Shown here: one piece after another, positions 30,474 to 39,444 of the stretch
Numbering within the stretch: the first letter of the stretch is position 1
How the letters are laid out: every line of letters begins with the position of its first letter
DNA from: Vibrio sp. NTOU-M3
Lineage (GTDB): Bacteria > Pseudomonadota > Gammaproteobacteria > Enterobacterales > Vibrionaceae
Direction of reading: 5' to 3'
DNA: 64,000 nucleotides
NCBI RefSeq assembly: GCF_040869035.1
Contig: NZ_CP162100.1
Coordinates: 3,208,445 to 3,272,444, forward strand
Position numbers and translations under genes: made by a program
Notes under the pieces: model-generated
What the model was told of the DNA's origin: nothing
The model's input: only the letters and a program-made list of their open reading frames with translations
Databases searched by the model: none

Positions 30474-31454
30474 TTATAGCTTGATAACCACGCGACCGGT
30501 TACTTGGCCGTTTGTGATGTCTTCAGCGTATTTTGGTGCTTCTGCTAGTTCTACTTCAGTACATGCTTGTTCGAAGTAGCTGTCTGGTAGTAGTTCAACC
30601 AATTTTTCCCATGCTGCAGTACGTTTTTCAAATGGGCATGAAACAGAATCCACACCTTGTAAACGAACGTTACGCAGGATGAATGGCATCACTGTGGTTG
30701 GTAGGTCAAAGCCACCAGCAAGACCACAAGCTGCGACTGCACTGTTGTAATCCATTTGCGCCAATACTTTTGCTAGTACTTTGCTACCGACGGTATCAAC
30801 TGCGCCAGCCCATACTTGCTTTTCAAGTGGACGCGCTGGCTCTTCAAATTCAACACGGTCGATGATGCGGCTAGCACCTAGCTTTTCTAGTAGCGGACCG
30901 TTTTGTTCAACACGGCCTGTTACCGCTGCCACTTTATAACCTAGTTGAGCCAGAAGTGTTACCGCAACTGAACCTACACCGCCACTCGCGCCAGTAACGA
31001 GGATTTCACCCGCTTCAGGTTTGATATCTGCATCAAGAAGAGCTTGTACACAAAGCATTGCTGTAAAGCCCGCCGTACCGACCATCATTGCTTTTTTGCT
31101 GTCGATCCCGTTTGGTAGTGGTACTAACCAATCCGCTTTTAGACGAGCACGTTGTGCCATGCCACCCCAGTGGTTTTCACCCACGCCCCAACCAGTAAGG
31201 ACGACTTTATCGCCAGCTTGGTAGCGAGCATCTTCAGAACTCACCACAGTACCTGCTAGATCGATACCCGGTACCATCGGGAAGTTACGGATGATTTTTC
31301 CTTTACCTGTGATAGCAAGGCCATCTTTGTAATTGAGAGATGAATAATCCACATCAATCAACACGTCACCTTCAGGTAATTGCGCTTCTTCGATTTGTTC
31401 GATGGTCGCAATGGTACGTTTTTCTTCTTGGTTTAAGATCAGAGCGTTAAACAT
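30474..31454 (-). CDS. acuI: Acrylyl-CoA reductase (NADPH), YhdH/AcuI family
   Basis: Zinc-free medium-chain dehydrogenase/reductase that reduces acryloyl-CoA to propionyl-CoA; it detoxifies acrylate-type electrophiles. Start at 31454 (MFNALILNQEEK) is chosen for GGAGA 7 bases upstream; 326 residues (E. coli YhdH 324). Catalytic N-terminal domain with SSLNYKDGLAITGKG, NADPH-binding Rossmann motif GASGGVGSVAV and the family segment GLAGGFDLPTTVMPFILRNV. The name rests on overall similarity; a generic quinone oxidoreductase label is the alternative. Confidence 0.9.
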   Translation of the reverse strand: MFNALILNQEEKRTIATIEQIEEAQLPEGDVLIDVDYSSLNYKDGLAITGKGKIIRNFPMVPGIDLAGTVVSSEDARYQAGDKVVLTGWGVGENHWGGMAQRARLKADWLVPLPNGIDSKKAMMVGTAGFTAMLCVQALLDADIKPEAGEILVTGASGGVGSVAVTLLAQLGYKVAAVTGRVEQNGPLLEKLGASRIIDRVEFEEPARPLEKQVWAGAVDTVGSKVLAKVLAQMDYNSAVAACGLAGGFDLPTTVMPFILRNVRLQGVDSVSCPFEKRTAAWEKLVELLPDSYFEQACTEVELAEAPKYAEDITNGQVTGRVVIKL

Positions 31455-31589
31455 AACAGGTCTCCGCTGCTGGGCAGCAAACATTTAAAAACTGACAATG
31501 AGTGTAGTCTGAAATTGGGTATGACTAAAATGAAACTTTAGCATTATATGTATGCATAAGGTGCATTAACCAGACGATGATTCAATAAA

Positions 31590-31613
31590 AAAGCCAGTCG
31601 GATGACTGGCTTT
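31590..31613 (-). terminator. Intrinsic terminator of the ilv operon
   Basis: Stem AAAGCCAGTC (31590-31599) with GACTGGCTTT (31604-31613), loop of 4, followed on the minus strand by TTTATTG. It begins 7 bases after the ilvA stop. Confidence 0.9.
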
Positions 31614-31619
31614 ATCGAT

Positions 31620-33149
31620 TCACGAAAGGAAAAACTTATAAGACGGATTGTCGGTTTCATCCTTGCACTGGTAACCCAGCTCACGTAAGTGCGCGGAAAA
31701 CTGTGACAGATCCGACTCATCTAACTCAAAACCACACAGTACGCGGCCGTAGTCGGCACCATGATTACGATAGTTAAATAAGCTGATATTCCAGTGTGTG
31801 CCAAGTGTGCTAAGGAATTTCACCAGAGCGCCGGGATATTCAGGGAATTCGAAGCTGTATAACCGCTCTTTGAGTGGTTTGGATGGTTTACCACCAATCA
31901 TGTAACGAATATGAAGTTTTGCCATTTCATCATCGGAGAGGTCGACAACTGGGTAGCCACCTTCACGCAGATCATGAATGATGTTATCCAGCTCTTCTTG
32001 ACCACCTTGCAGGCGTACACCGACAAAAATATTCGCCAGTGCGTCATCGTTATAACGGTAGTTAAACTCGGTTACTGCTCTGCCACCAATCAGGTTACAA
32101 AACTCAAAGAATGCACCTTGACGTTCTGGGATGGTTACGGCTAATAGACCTTCACGTTTCTCACCCAGTTCGCAACGCTCAGAGACATAACGCAGACCGT
32201 GGAAGTTGGTGTTCGCACCCGATAAAACCGTACCTAAGTTTTTACCTTTAAGCTCATTTTGCTCGGCAAACTTCTTAAGGCCAGCGAGTGCAAGCGCACC
32301 AGAAGGCTCGGCAATCGCACGTGTGTCTTCAAAAATGTCTTTGACCGCTGCGCAGATTTCATCGCTTGAGACTGAGATGTGGCCATCAATGTATTTCTGA
32401 CATAGACGGAATGTCTCTTCACCAATGCGCTTAACCGCAACACCATCAGCAAACATACTGACCTGATCGAGAACGACTGGTTCGCCTGCATCGAGTGCTG
32501 CTTTCAGGCAAGCAGAGTCTTCTGGCTCAACGGCAATCACTTTGATTTCAGGCATCAACTGTTTCACCAGTACAGCGACACCTGCGGCTAAGCCGCCGCC
32601 ACCGACTGGGACGAAGATATAATCAAGATGACCGTTTTGCTGCAGCATCTCCATACCAATAGTGCCTTGACCAGCAATGACCAACGGATGGTCAAACGGA
32701 GGAACAAAGGTATAGCCATGCTCTGCCGACAGACGCTCTGCTTCCGCTTTCGCTTCATCAAAGTTGCTGCCATGTAAAACCACGTTACCGCCAAAGCCGC
32801 GTACTGCCTCGACTTTGATGTCTGGGGTAGTCTTTGGCATCACTATGGTGGTCTTAATGCCAAGCTTTGTGCCGGATAGCGCCATACCTTGAGCGTGGTT
32901 ACCTGCGGATGCTGCAATCACACCTGCGGCTTTTTGCGCTTCAGACAGGCTTGCCACCATGTTGTAGGCACCGCGTAATTTAAATGAGTGCACAGGTTGA
33001 CGGTCTTCACGCTTGATCTGCACATTGTTACCAATACGAGCAGCAAGGCGAGGCATCTCCTGAAGTGGCGTTACCGTTGCCACTTCGTAGACTGGAGCTC
33101 TTAAGATCTGGCGCAGATAATCTGCGCCAGTTTGCGATGTCAGAGTCAT
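31620..33149 (-). CDS. ilvA: Threonine dehydratase, biosynthetic
   Basis: PLP enzyme converting threonine to 2-oxobutanoate, the committed step of isoleucine synthesis, inhibited by isoleucine. 509 residues (E. coli 514). The PLP lysine is Lys57 in HSFKLRGAYN; SAGNHAQGMAL and the phosphate loop GGGGLAAGVAV are present. The C-terminal third carries two ACT-like regulatory domains (EGLLAVTIPERQGAFFEF and ERLYSFEFPEYPGALVKF), so allosteric control is retained. Last gene of ilvGMEDA, 3 bases after ilvD. Confidence 0.97.
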   Translation of the reverse strand: MTLTSQTGADYLRQILRAPVYEVATVTPLQEMPRLAARIGNNVQIKREDRQPVHSFKLRGAYNMVASLSEAQKAAGVIAASAGNHAQGMALSGTKLGIKTTIVMPKTTPDIKVEAVRGFGGNVVLHGSNFDEAKAEAERLSAEHGYTFVPPFDHPLVIAGQGTIGMEMLQQNGHLDYIFVPVGGGGLAAGVAVLVKQLMPEIKVIAVEPEDSACLKAALDAGEPVVLDQVSMFADGVAVKRIGEETFRLCQKYIDGHISVSSDEICAAVKDIFEDTRAIAEPSGALALAGLKKFAEQNELKGKNLGTVLSGANTNFHGLRYVSERCELGEKREGLLAVTIPERQGAFFEFCNLIGGRAVTEFNYRYNDDALANIFVGVRLQGGQEELDNIIHDLREGGYPVVDLSDDEMAKLHIRYMIGGKPSKPLKERLYSFEFPEYPGALVKFLSTLGTHWNISLFNYRNHGADYGRVLCGFELDESDLSQFSAHLRELGYQCKDETDNPSYKFFLS

Positions 33150-33152
33150 AAG

Positions 33153-34994
33153 CTAGCCCTCTAGCTTAGATTTGTCTCGTACTGCACCTTTGTCAGCACT
33201 GGTTGCCATACTTGCGTACGCTTTAAGTGCAAATGAAACTTCACGTTGGCGGTCGACTGGTTTCCAGCCTAACTCGTCTTGTTTTGCACGGCGCTCAGCA
33301 AGCTCTTGTTCAGAAACTTCGAGGGAAATTGAACGGTTTGGAATATCAATTGCGATCATATCGCCTTGTTTTACCAGACCAATGGCACCGCCGTTTGCTG
33401 CTTCAGGAGAAGCGTGACCGATAGACAAGCCCGATGTACCACCAGAGAAACGGCCGTCAGTTAGAAGTGCACACTCTTTGCCTAAGCCCATAGATTTCAG
33501 GTAAGTGGTTGGGTAAAGCATCTCTTGCATACCCGGACCACCTTTAGGGCCTTCATAGCGGATAACCACTACATCACCCGCTTTTACTTTACCGCCTAAG
33601 ATGCCTTCAACGGCGTCTTCTTGGCTTTCGAATACCACGGCAGGGCCGGTGAACTTAAGAATGCTCTCATCAACGCCCGCTGTCTTAACGATACAGCCAT
33701 CTAGTGCGATGTTACCTGACAGTACCGCTAGGCCACCTTCTTGGCTAAAGGCATTTTCCTTGGTGCGGATACAGCCTTCCGTACGGTCATCATCAAGGCG
33801 ATCCCAACGACAATCTTGTGAGAAAGCTTGAGTGGTACGGATACCAGCAGGACCGGCACGGTAGAATTTGAGTACGTCTTGGTCTTCGGTTTGGATGATG
33901 TCGTATTTTGATAGCTGCTCTTTCATTGAAAGACCAAGCACCGTGCGAGCTTCGTTGTGCAGTAGACCTGCACGGTCAAGTTCACCAAGGATAGCCATGA
34001 CACCACCAGCGCGGTGTACATCTTCCATATGATATTTCTGAGTTGATGGTGCCACTTTACATAGGTGTGGCACTTGGCGAGACAGGCGATCGATATCTTC
34101 CATATCGAAATCGACTTCACCCTCTTGCGCTGCCGCTAGCAGGTGAAGGATGGTGTTGGTTGAACCACCCATTGCGATATCTAACGCCATGGCATTTTCA
34201 AATGCGTCAAATGTTGCAATGTTGCGTGGTAGTGCGGATTCGTCGTCTTGCTCGTAGTAACGACGGGTCAGTTCAACAATACGTCGACCTGCATTGAGGA
34301 ATAGCTGCTCACGGTCTGCGTGAGTTGCCAGCATAGAGCCGTTACCTGGTTGAGAGAGGCCAAGGGCTTCTGTCAGGCAGTTCATAGAGTTTGCCGTGAA
34401 CATGCCTGAACATGAACCACAGGTTGGACACGCACTACGCTCGATTTGCTCGCTTTGTTCGTCTGATACTTTCGGGTCTGCGCCTTGGATCATCGCATCG
34501 ACAAGGTCGAGTTTGATGATTTGATCAGAAAGCTTGGTTTTACCCGCTTCCATTGGACCGCCAGAGACAAAGATCACTGGGATGTTGAGGCGCATTGACG
34601 CCATCAGCATTCCCGGAGTGATTTTGTCACAGTTAGAGATACACACCATCGCATCCGCGCAGTGTGCATTGACCATGTACTCTACCGAGTCGGCGATCAG
34701 TTCACGTGATGGCAGTGAGTAAAGCATGCCACCGTGACCCATTGCGATACCATCATCGACTGCAATGGTGTTAAATTCTTTTGCGATACCGCCCGCTTTT
34801 TCGATTTCACGTGCAACCAGTTGACCCATATCTTTTAGATGCACGTGGCCTGGTACAAACTGGGTGAATGAGTTCACAACAGCGATGATTGGTTTACCGA
34901 AGTCTTCGTCTTTTACCCCAGTTGCGCGCCAAAGGGCACGAGCACCGGCCATGTTGCGACCATGAGTGGTGGTTGCTGATCTATATTTAGGCAT
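33153..34994 (-). CDS. ilvD: Dihydroxy-acid dehydratase
   Basis: Iron-sulfur enzyme that dehydrates 2,3-dihydroxy-3-methylvalerate and -isovalerate to the keto acids of isoleucine and valine. 613 residues (E. coli 616). The IlvD/Edd signatures [11 protein letters not shown] and a later [16 protein letters not shown] are present, as are conserved cysteines in CISNCDK and [15 protein letters not shown] that ligate the cluster. It lies between ilvE and ilvA with short gaps. Ilv/Leu assembly in this operon lacks ilvC, which is elsewhere, as usual. Confidence 0.97.
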   Translation of the reverse strand: MPKYRSATTTHGRNMAGARALWRATGVKDEDFGKPIIAVVNSFTQFVPGHVHLKDMGQLVAREIEKAGGIAKEFNTIAVDDGIAMGHGGMLYSLPSRELIADSVEYMVNAHCADAMVCISNCDKITPGMLMASMRLNIPVIFVSGGPMEAGKTKLSDQIIKLDLVDAMIQGADPKVSDEQSEQIERSACPTCGSCSGMFTANSMNCLTEALGLSQPGNGSMLATHADREQLFLNAGRRIVELTRRYYEQDDESALPRNIATFDAFENAMALDIAMGGSTNTILHLLAAAQEGEVDFDMEDIDRLSRQVPHLCKVAPSTQKYHMEDVHRAGGVMAILGELDRAGLLHNEARTVLGLSMKEQLSKYDIIQTEDQDVLKFYRAGPAGIRTTQAFSQDCRWDRLDDDRTEGCIRTKENAFSQEGGLAVLSGNIALDGCIVKTAGVDESILKFTGPAVVFESQEDAVEGILGGKVKAGDVVVIRYEGPKGGPGMQEMLYPTTYLKSMGLGKECALLTDGRFSGGTSGLSIGHASPEAANGGAIGLVKQGDMIAIDIPNRSISLEVSEQELAERRAKQDELGWKPVDRQREVSFALKAYASMATSADKGAVRDKSKLEG

Positions 34995-35006
34995 CTTACT
35001 ACTTCC

Positions 35007-35954
35007 TTATTTTGCCGCGTCTTCTGGGTATACGTAGTCCAACCAACCCCACTTGTCTTCCGTGGTGCCGTTGAATAGACCAAAGTAAGCTTCTTGCAGT
35101 TCTTTAGTGATTGGGCCACGCTTACCTGTGCCGACTTCAATCTTATCGATAGTTGCAACAGGAACGACTTCTGCTGCAGTACCTGTCATAAAGACTTCAT
35201 CTGCTAGGTAAAGGGCTTCACGAGCGATGTTTGCTTCACGAACTTCGTAACCGCGATCACGAGCAATCGTCATGATTGAGTCACGAGTGATACCTGGTAG
35301 GATTGCGCTGGTTGCTGGTGGAGTGGTGATCACGCCATCTTTAATCACAAAGATGTTCTCACCCGCACCTTCAGAAAGGTAACCGTCAACACTGAGTGCG
35401 ATACCTTCATCGTAGCCGTGGCGACGAGCTTCACCACCGACTAGTAGCGAAGATAGGTAATTACCACCCGCTTTTGCGGCAGTAGGAATGGTGTTTGGTG
35501 CTGCGCGGTTCCAGCTTGAGATCATCGCATCTACGCCTTTCTCTAGTGCTTCCTCACCTAGGTAAGAGCCCCATGGGAATGCGGCGATGATGAGATCCAT
35601 TTCTGTACCAACGGGAGGACATACGCCAAGACCGACGTTACCCACGAAACCGAGTGGACGAATATAAGCGTTGTCGAGTTTGTTTTGGCGTAGTGTCTCA
35701 CGTGTTGCTTCCATGATTTCTTCCACTGAGTATGGAATTGGGAAGCGGTAAATTTTTGCAGAGTCTTTTAGGCGTTTAGCGTGCTCTAAATGACGGAAAA
35801 CAATCGGGCCTTTTGGGGTGTTATAGCAACGAACCCCTTCAAATACGGAAGTTCCATAGTGCATTGCATGAGTTAATACGTGAACGTTCGCGTCAGCCCA
35901 TGGAACCATTTTGCCATTAAACCAGATAAAATCTGCAGTCGATTTTGTTGCCAT
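35007..35954 (-). CDS. ilvE: Branched-chain amino acid aminotransferase
   Basis: Fold type IV PLP enzyme, last step in isoleucine, valine and leucine synthesis. 315 residues (E. coli 309). The sequence opens MATKSTADFIWFNGKMV, has HYGTSVFEGVRCY, the PLP lysine region IPTAAKAGGNYLSSLL and the class IV signature EGAGENIFVIKDG. The gene is 12 bases before ilvD. It needs no separate comment beyond a few extra residues at the C-terminus. Confidence 0.97.
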   Translation of the reverse strand: MATKSTADFIWFNGKMVPWADANVHVLTHAMHYGTSVFEGVRCYNTPKGPIVFRHLEHAKRLKDSAKIYRFPIPYSVEEIMEATRETLRQNKLDNAYIRPLGFVGNVGLGVCPPVGTEMDLIIAAFPWGSYLGEEALEKGVDAMISSWNRAAPNTIPTAAKAGGNYLSSLLVGGEARRHGYDEGIALSVDGYLSEGAGENIFVIKDGVITTPPATSAILPGITRDSIMTIARDRGYEVREANIAREALYLADEVFMTGTAAEVVPVATIDKIEVGTGKRGPITKELQEAYFGLFNGTTEDKWGWLDYVYPEDAAK

Positions 35955-35966
35955 TTATTGCCTTCC

Positions 35967-36251
35967 TTATGCATAAATCTTTTGTTGTAAATTGTTATTC
36001 GGTAGTTCGTCACTGGCGATTTGGGTGACTTCGACGGTACGCACATCCCATAGTTTTTCAATTTGTTTTGTGATGAATGAGATAGGGCGATCACTGTCGA
36101 CGATGATTTCTACGCTAGCCACCTTACTTTCGTGGTTTTGCGTGGCAGCGACTTGTTTGATGATAAAGCCACGATGGCGGATCACACGAAGAACACGTTC
36201 TAACAGTACCGGTTTATCGTCGGCTTTGATGTCTAGTAGATATCTTTCCAT
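35967..36251 (-). CDS. ilvM: Acetolactate synthase II small subunit
   Basis: ACT-domain partner of IlvG. The start at 36251 (MERYLLDIKADDKPVLLERV) gives 94 residues; it follows the ilvG stop codon by one base (TAA A ATG), so translation is coupled. An upstream in-frame extension would overlap ilvG and is not family-like. The single ACT domain covers most of the protein (VLRVIRHRGFIIKQV). In E. coli the isozyme II is insensitive to valine; that property is inferred here, not visible. Confidence 0.93.
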   Translation of the reverse strand: MERYLLDIKADDKPVLLERVLRVIRHRGFIIKQVAATQNHESKVASVEIIVDSDRPISFITKQIEKLWDVRTVEVTQIASDELPNNNLQQKIYA

Positions 36252-36252
36252 T

Positions 36253-37899
36253 TTAGGTGCTCTCCAACATGTCCGTGTTTGATGCGCCGGGTGGTACCAG
36301 CGGCCATACATTTTCTTCTTCATCGATTAAAACATGAAGCAAGTAAGATGTTTTGCTTGCCAACATCTCTTTGAGGGCAGGTTCAACTTCTTCTTTCTTG
36401 GTGATGGTTTTACCCGGAATATCGAATGCTTTTGCCAACATGACGAAATCTGGGTTGTCATCGAGAATGGTTTCACTATGGCGGCCATCAAAAAAGAGCG
36501 ATTGCCACTGGCGAACCATACCCAAACGTTGGTTATTCAATAAGACGATTTTCACTGGGATCTGACGACGTTTGAGAGTTCCCAGCTCTTGGACATTCAT
36601 CATAAACGAGCCATCACCTGATATAAGTATCGACTGATCTTGCGGTCGTGCAACAGCTGCGCCCATGGCGGCGGGCAGTCCAAAGCCCATAGTGCCCAAA
36701 CCCGCAGAGGTGATGAAGTTTTGTGGTTCTCGAGGTTGAATGTGCTGGGCAGCCCACATTTGGTGTTGACCCACGTCGGTAGAGACGATTGCACTGTCTG
36801 GCATCATGTCCGACAGCTGCTTAAGTAACAGCGGTGCGTAGATAAGATCACCCGGGTGATCATAACGCCACTTAAAACCACTGCGTAAGCTTTCACTGTG
36901 CTGTACCCATGGTGTGATATCTTGGCTCAGTTCTAGCTTGGGCAAGATATCGTTGATATCACCTCGAACGGGAGCGTTGGCCTGACGCAGCTTGTGGAAT
37001 TCGGCAGCATCAATATCAACATGAATGACTTTTGCATGGGGCGCAAAGGTATCAAGTTTACCGGTGACTCGGTCATCAAAACGTGCGCCGACGGCGATCA
37101 ACAGATCACTTTCTTGTACCACTAGGTTGGCCGCTTTAGTGCCGTGCATACCAAGCATGCCTAAATAATGAGGATCATGACGCTCAATGGTTCCGAGACC
37201 TTTTAAAGTACTGACTGCTGGCATAGGGTTAAGGCGCAGAAACTCACGAACTGCATCAGTGGCTTTGCCTAACTGAACACCACCGCCCACATACAACACC
37301 GGGCGAGTACTTTGGGACAGTAACGCTTGAGCTTTAGCGATATCTTCATCGCTAGCTACTGGTAAGGCTGGGGGAGTAAAGGGAGGAAGAATGGAAACTG
37401 GTGCTTCACCAAGCTGAACATCTTTGGCGATATCGACAACCACTGGACCGGGACGACCCGTTTTTGCCACTTCAAACGCTTCAGCTAAGGTTGGTGCTAA
37501 TTCGTTGATATCAGTAACTAAGTAACTGTGTTTAGTACATGACAGAGACATACCAATCACATCCATCTCTTGAAACGCATCCGTTCCGATAAGCGAGCTT
37601 GCGACCTGACCGGTGATAGCGACAATAGGCACAGAATCGAGTAGGGCATCCGCTAGGCCCGTCACTAAGTTGGTTGCGCCTGGTCCCGACGTTGCCATAC
37701 AGACGGCCACATCTTGAGTTGAGCGAGCCATACCAATAGCTGCCATCGCGGCACCTTGCTCATGGCGACATAAAATATGCTCAACCCCACCATCATATAA
37801 GGCATCGTAGATTGGCATGATTGCGCCACCTGGATAACCAAATACGGTTTTGATTCCCTGTTGCTGTAAGGCTGCAACGACTAACTGGGCTCCTGTCAT
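36253..37899 (-). CDS. ilvG: Acetolactate synthase II large subunit
   Basis: Thiamine-diphosphate enzyme condensing pyruvate with pyruvate or 2-oxobutanoate, the first common branched-chain step. 548 residues, the full family length; it is intact, unlike the frameshifted ilvG of E. coli K-12. The N-terminal domain holds the catalytic glutamate in [13 protein letters not shown], and the ThDP motif GDG-x(25)-NN is seen as [13 protein letters not shown] to [13 protein letters not shown]. First structural gene after the attenuator. GGAGG lies upstream of the ATG. Confidence 0.97.
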   Translation of the reverse strand: MTGAQLVVAALQQQGIKTVFGYPGGAIMPIYDALYDGGVEHILCRHEQGAAMAAIGMARSTQDVAVCMATSGPGATNLVTGLADALLDSVPIVAITGQVASSLIGTDAFQEMDVIGMSLSCTKHSYLVTDINELAPTLAEAFEVAKTGRPGPVVVDIAKDVQLGEAPVSILPPFTPPALPVASDEDIAKAQALLSQSTRPVLYVGGGVQLGKATDAVREFLRLNPMPAVSTLKGLGTIERHDPHYLGMLGMHGTKAANLVVQESDLLIAVGARFDDRVTGKLDTFAPHAKVIHVDIDAAEFHKLRQANAPVRGDINDILPKLELSQDITPWVQHSESLRSGFKWRYDHPGDLIYAPLLLKQLSDMMPDSAIVSTDVGQHQMWAAQHIQPREPQNFITSAGLGTMGFGLPAAMGAAVARPQDQSILISGDGSFMMNVQELGTLKRRQIPVKIVLLNNQRLGMVRQWQSLFFDGRHSETILDDNPDFVMLAKAFDIPGKTITKKEEVEPALKEMLASKTSYLLHVLIDEEENVWPLVPPGASNTDMLEST

Positions 37900-38024
37900 T
37901 ACTTGCCTCCTAGACTACTGTTGTAGTTCTGTTTTGTTGTTTTGCACGTCATGTGCGCTCCCATTCTTCCTGTCACTTGGGGTAATCACACCCAATGAGT
38001 CGTATTTTTAAGTCTGCTAGTTGT

Positions 38025-38060
38025 AAAAAACCCCCGGACTTTTCAGTGCGGGGGTTTTTT
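38025..38060 (-). terminator. ilv attenuator (leader terminator)
   Basis: CCCCCG (38031-38036) pairs with CGGGGG (38049-38054), flanked by A6 (38025-38030) and T6 (38055-38060) that also pair or give the U-run TTTTTT on the minus strand. It lies between the leader peptide and ilvG. The GCGGGGG of the leader peptide's end (about 38092-38098) can pair with the CCCCCGC instead, giving the expected antiterminator. Confidence 0.88.
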
Positions 38061-38072
38061 TTAATCTTGTGT

Positions 38073-38162
38073 TTACTTCTCGCCCACAAGCCCCCGCGCG
38101 GTGCCAATAATGACCACGATAATCAGGAGAAGCAGTGCGTTTAGGCGAGTGTTAACGTTCAT
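38073..38162 (-). CDS. ilvL: ilv operon leader peptide
   Basis: 29 codons from ATG at 38162 to TAA at 38073. The middle reads LLLLIIVVII, ten consecutive leucine, isoleucine and valine codons, followed by GTARGLVGEK. This is the control peptide of an attenuator: ribosome stalling at scarce branched-chain aminoacyl-tRNA would favour the antiterminator. It is shorter than the 32-residue E. coli IlvL and differs in sequence, but keeps the same logic. AAAGAATAACG precedes the start. Confidence 0.9.
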   Translation of the reverse strand: MNVNTRLNALLLLIIVVIIGTARGLVGEK

Positions 38163-38572
38163 CGTTATTCTTTAATGTTGTGTCGCGTAAATATGGTACG
38201 AAAATGTTTGCGTCTCTAGTGGTAACACAGAATTCCGTTAAATGACAAGCAAAAAGTCATTCTTTTTTCACATTCTTTCAGCAACTGCCTATGTCACATA
38301 ACAACTTCAATATGTAATAGCGTGTTTTTAATCATTGCAATGCATATGAGCTGAAAACGAAGCAAATATGGTTGAAGGTAAGTGGTGAGGCAAGAAAATG
38401 AGATTTCCTCATTTATTATCAGATAAATAAGTGAGCAGAGTTATTAACTAGAGTAAATAGAAATACCATTAATATTAATGTATTTGAGGTGCTTATTGTT
38501 TTCTGCGTGGGTTATTTGAAATAATTATAAAACGTTATTCACTAATTCACTTTTATAGCGAAGAGAAAATAA
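38163..38572. other. AT-rich intergenic stretch upstream of ilvL
   Basis: About 410 bases without a convincing gene. A minus-strand promoter for ilvL should lie here; TTGTCA at 38248-38243 with a weak -10 near 38225-38220 is the best candidate I see, and it is not strong. No repeat or known motif beyond that. Confidence 0.35.
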
Positions 38573-38592
38573 CGAGAAGGACAGCCTTCTCG
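38573..38592 (-). terminator. Intrinsic terminator of the lipoprotein gene
   Basis: CGAGAAGG (38573-38580) with CCTTCTCG (38585-38592), loop of 4, followed on the minus strand by TTATTTTCTC. It starts 16 bases after the lipoprotein stop. Confidence 0.75.
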
Positions 38593-38608
38593 CTACTTTT
38601 TACATCAA

Positions 38609-39004
38609 TTACTTACATGACGCTGTAAAGCCATTGTTGATGCGATCTTGGCCTGTTGATTTCCCAGCTTCTAATAAATCTTTTTTCGCCTGTGAAAATG
38701 AAGTTTTTCCTGCAGAGGCTTTTGCAAGAATATTGGCCATTGTATTTACATTATCGGTATCACCGATAGAAGCATAATGCGCACCCAGTGCTAGTGCTGA
38801 AGCGCTAGCCATAAAGTCATTGTCGCTGTTTGCTTCTTGTTTTAGGTAAGCGATACCTGACATATCACAATGGTTCAATGCTTCATTTGCTTGAACAAAC
38901 TTTTCACCAAGCACCATTTTTGCTGCAGACTCTTCAATGGTACTACAACCCATAAGTGTAGAAGCGGTAAGAATTGAAGCGACAAATACTTTAATGTTTT
39001 TCAT
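38609..39004 (-). CDS. Small outer-membrane-type lipoprotein of unknown function
   Basis: 131 residues, no family recognised. The signal peptide MKNIKVFVASILTASTLMG ends at a lipobox LMGC with Cys20; Ser21 at position +2 predicts outer-membrane sorting. The mature part is helical and alanine-rich (DNDFMASASALALGAHYAS), with two more cysteines (46 and 130) that could form a disulfide. It stands alone in an AT-rich gap, with its own terminator and a Fur-box-like site 150 bases upstream, so iron control is possible. Base composition is poorer in GC than its neighbours. Confidence 0.85.
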   Translation of the reverse strand: MKNIKVFVASILTASTLMGCSTIEESAAKMVLGEKFVQANEALNHCDMSGIAYLKQEANSDNDFMASASALALGAHYASIGDTDNVNTMANILAKASAGKTSFSQAKKDLLEAGKSTGQDRINNGFTASCK

Positions 39005-39444
39005 ATTATTTCCGTTTTATTAATTGATTAAATATAAAAATTAGATCAATCAAAATTGAGCTTAATTAAAAAAATACCTATATAAGATTCCATTCAAATT
39101 GGTATGCAGTCATTTCCTTTATTAATAAAAAAACAAATCCTCTCAAAATATTCAATAATGAAAATCGTTCTCAATTGTAATTCTTATTTTTGATGCATAT
39201 TTTTAGAATATATCGTTAGCAGATTTTTACGTTTGAATTATAAATTGGCGAATTGTTTATGGTTTGTTGGTTTTTTTGCTTTTTTATTTTCGTTTTCAGA
39301 GGTTGTTTTCTGTGTTTTTGTTGGCTGTTCAGAAAACAACCATGCTTTTTCCATCTTATTTTTCTGGTTAGATCCGCTATACAACAACCTCTGAGTATGC
39401 GGAGTGATCACGCATTTAATACTGCTGTATGAATGAGGAATAGG
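39005..39444. other. AT-rich intergenic region between the lipoprotein gene and comM
   Basis: 440 bases, markedly A/T-rich, with no supported gene. It holds the Fur-box-like site at 39154-39172 and must contain the divergent promoters of the lipoprotein and comM. A plus-strand T-rich tract (39260-39300) lies before comM. Confidence 0.5.
39154..39172. promoter_or_regulatory. Fur-box-like site
   Basis: AATAATGAAAATCGTTCTC matches 15 of 19 bases of GATAATGATAATCATTATC; within it TGAAAATCGTTCTCA fits the 7-1-7 inverted repeat in 12 of 15 (extending to 39173). It lies 150 bases upstream of the lipoprotein start. Confidence 0.6.
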
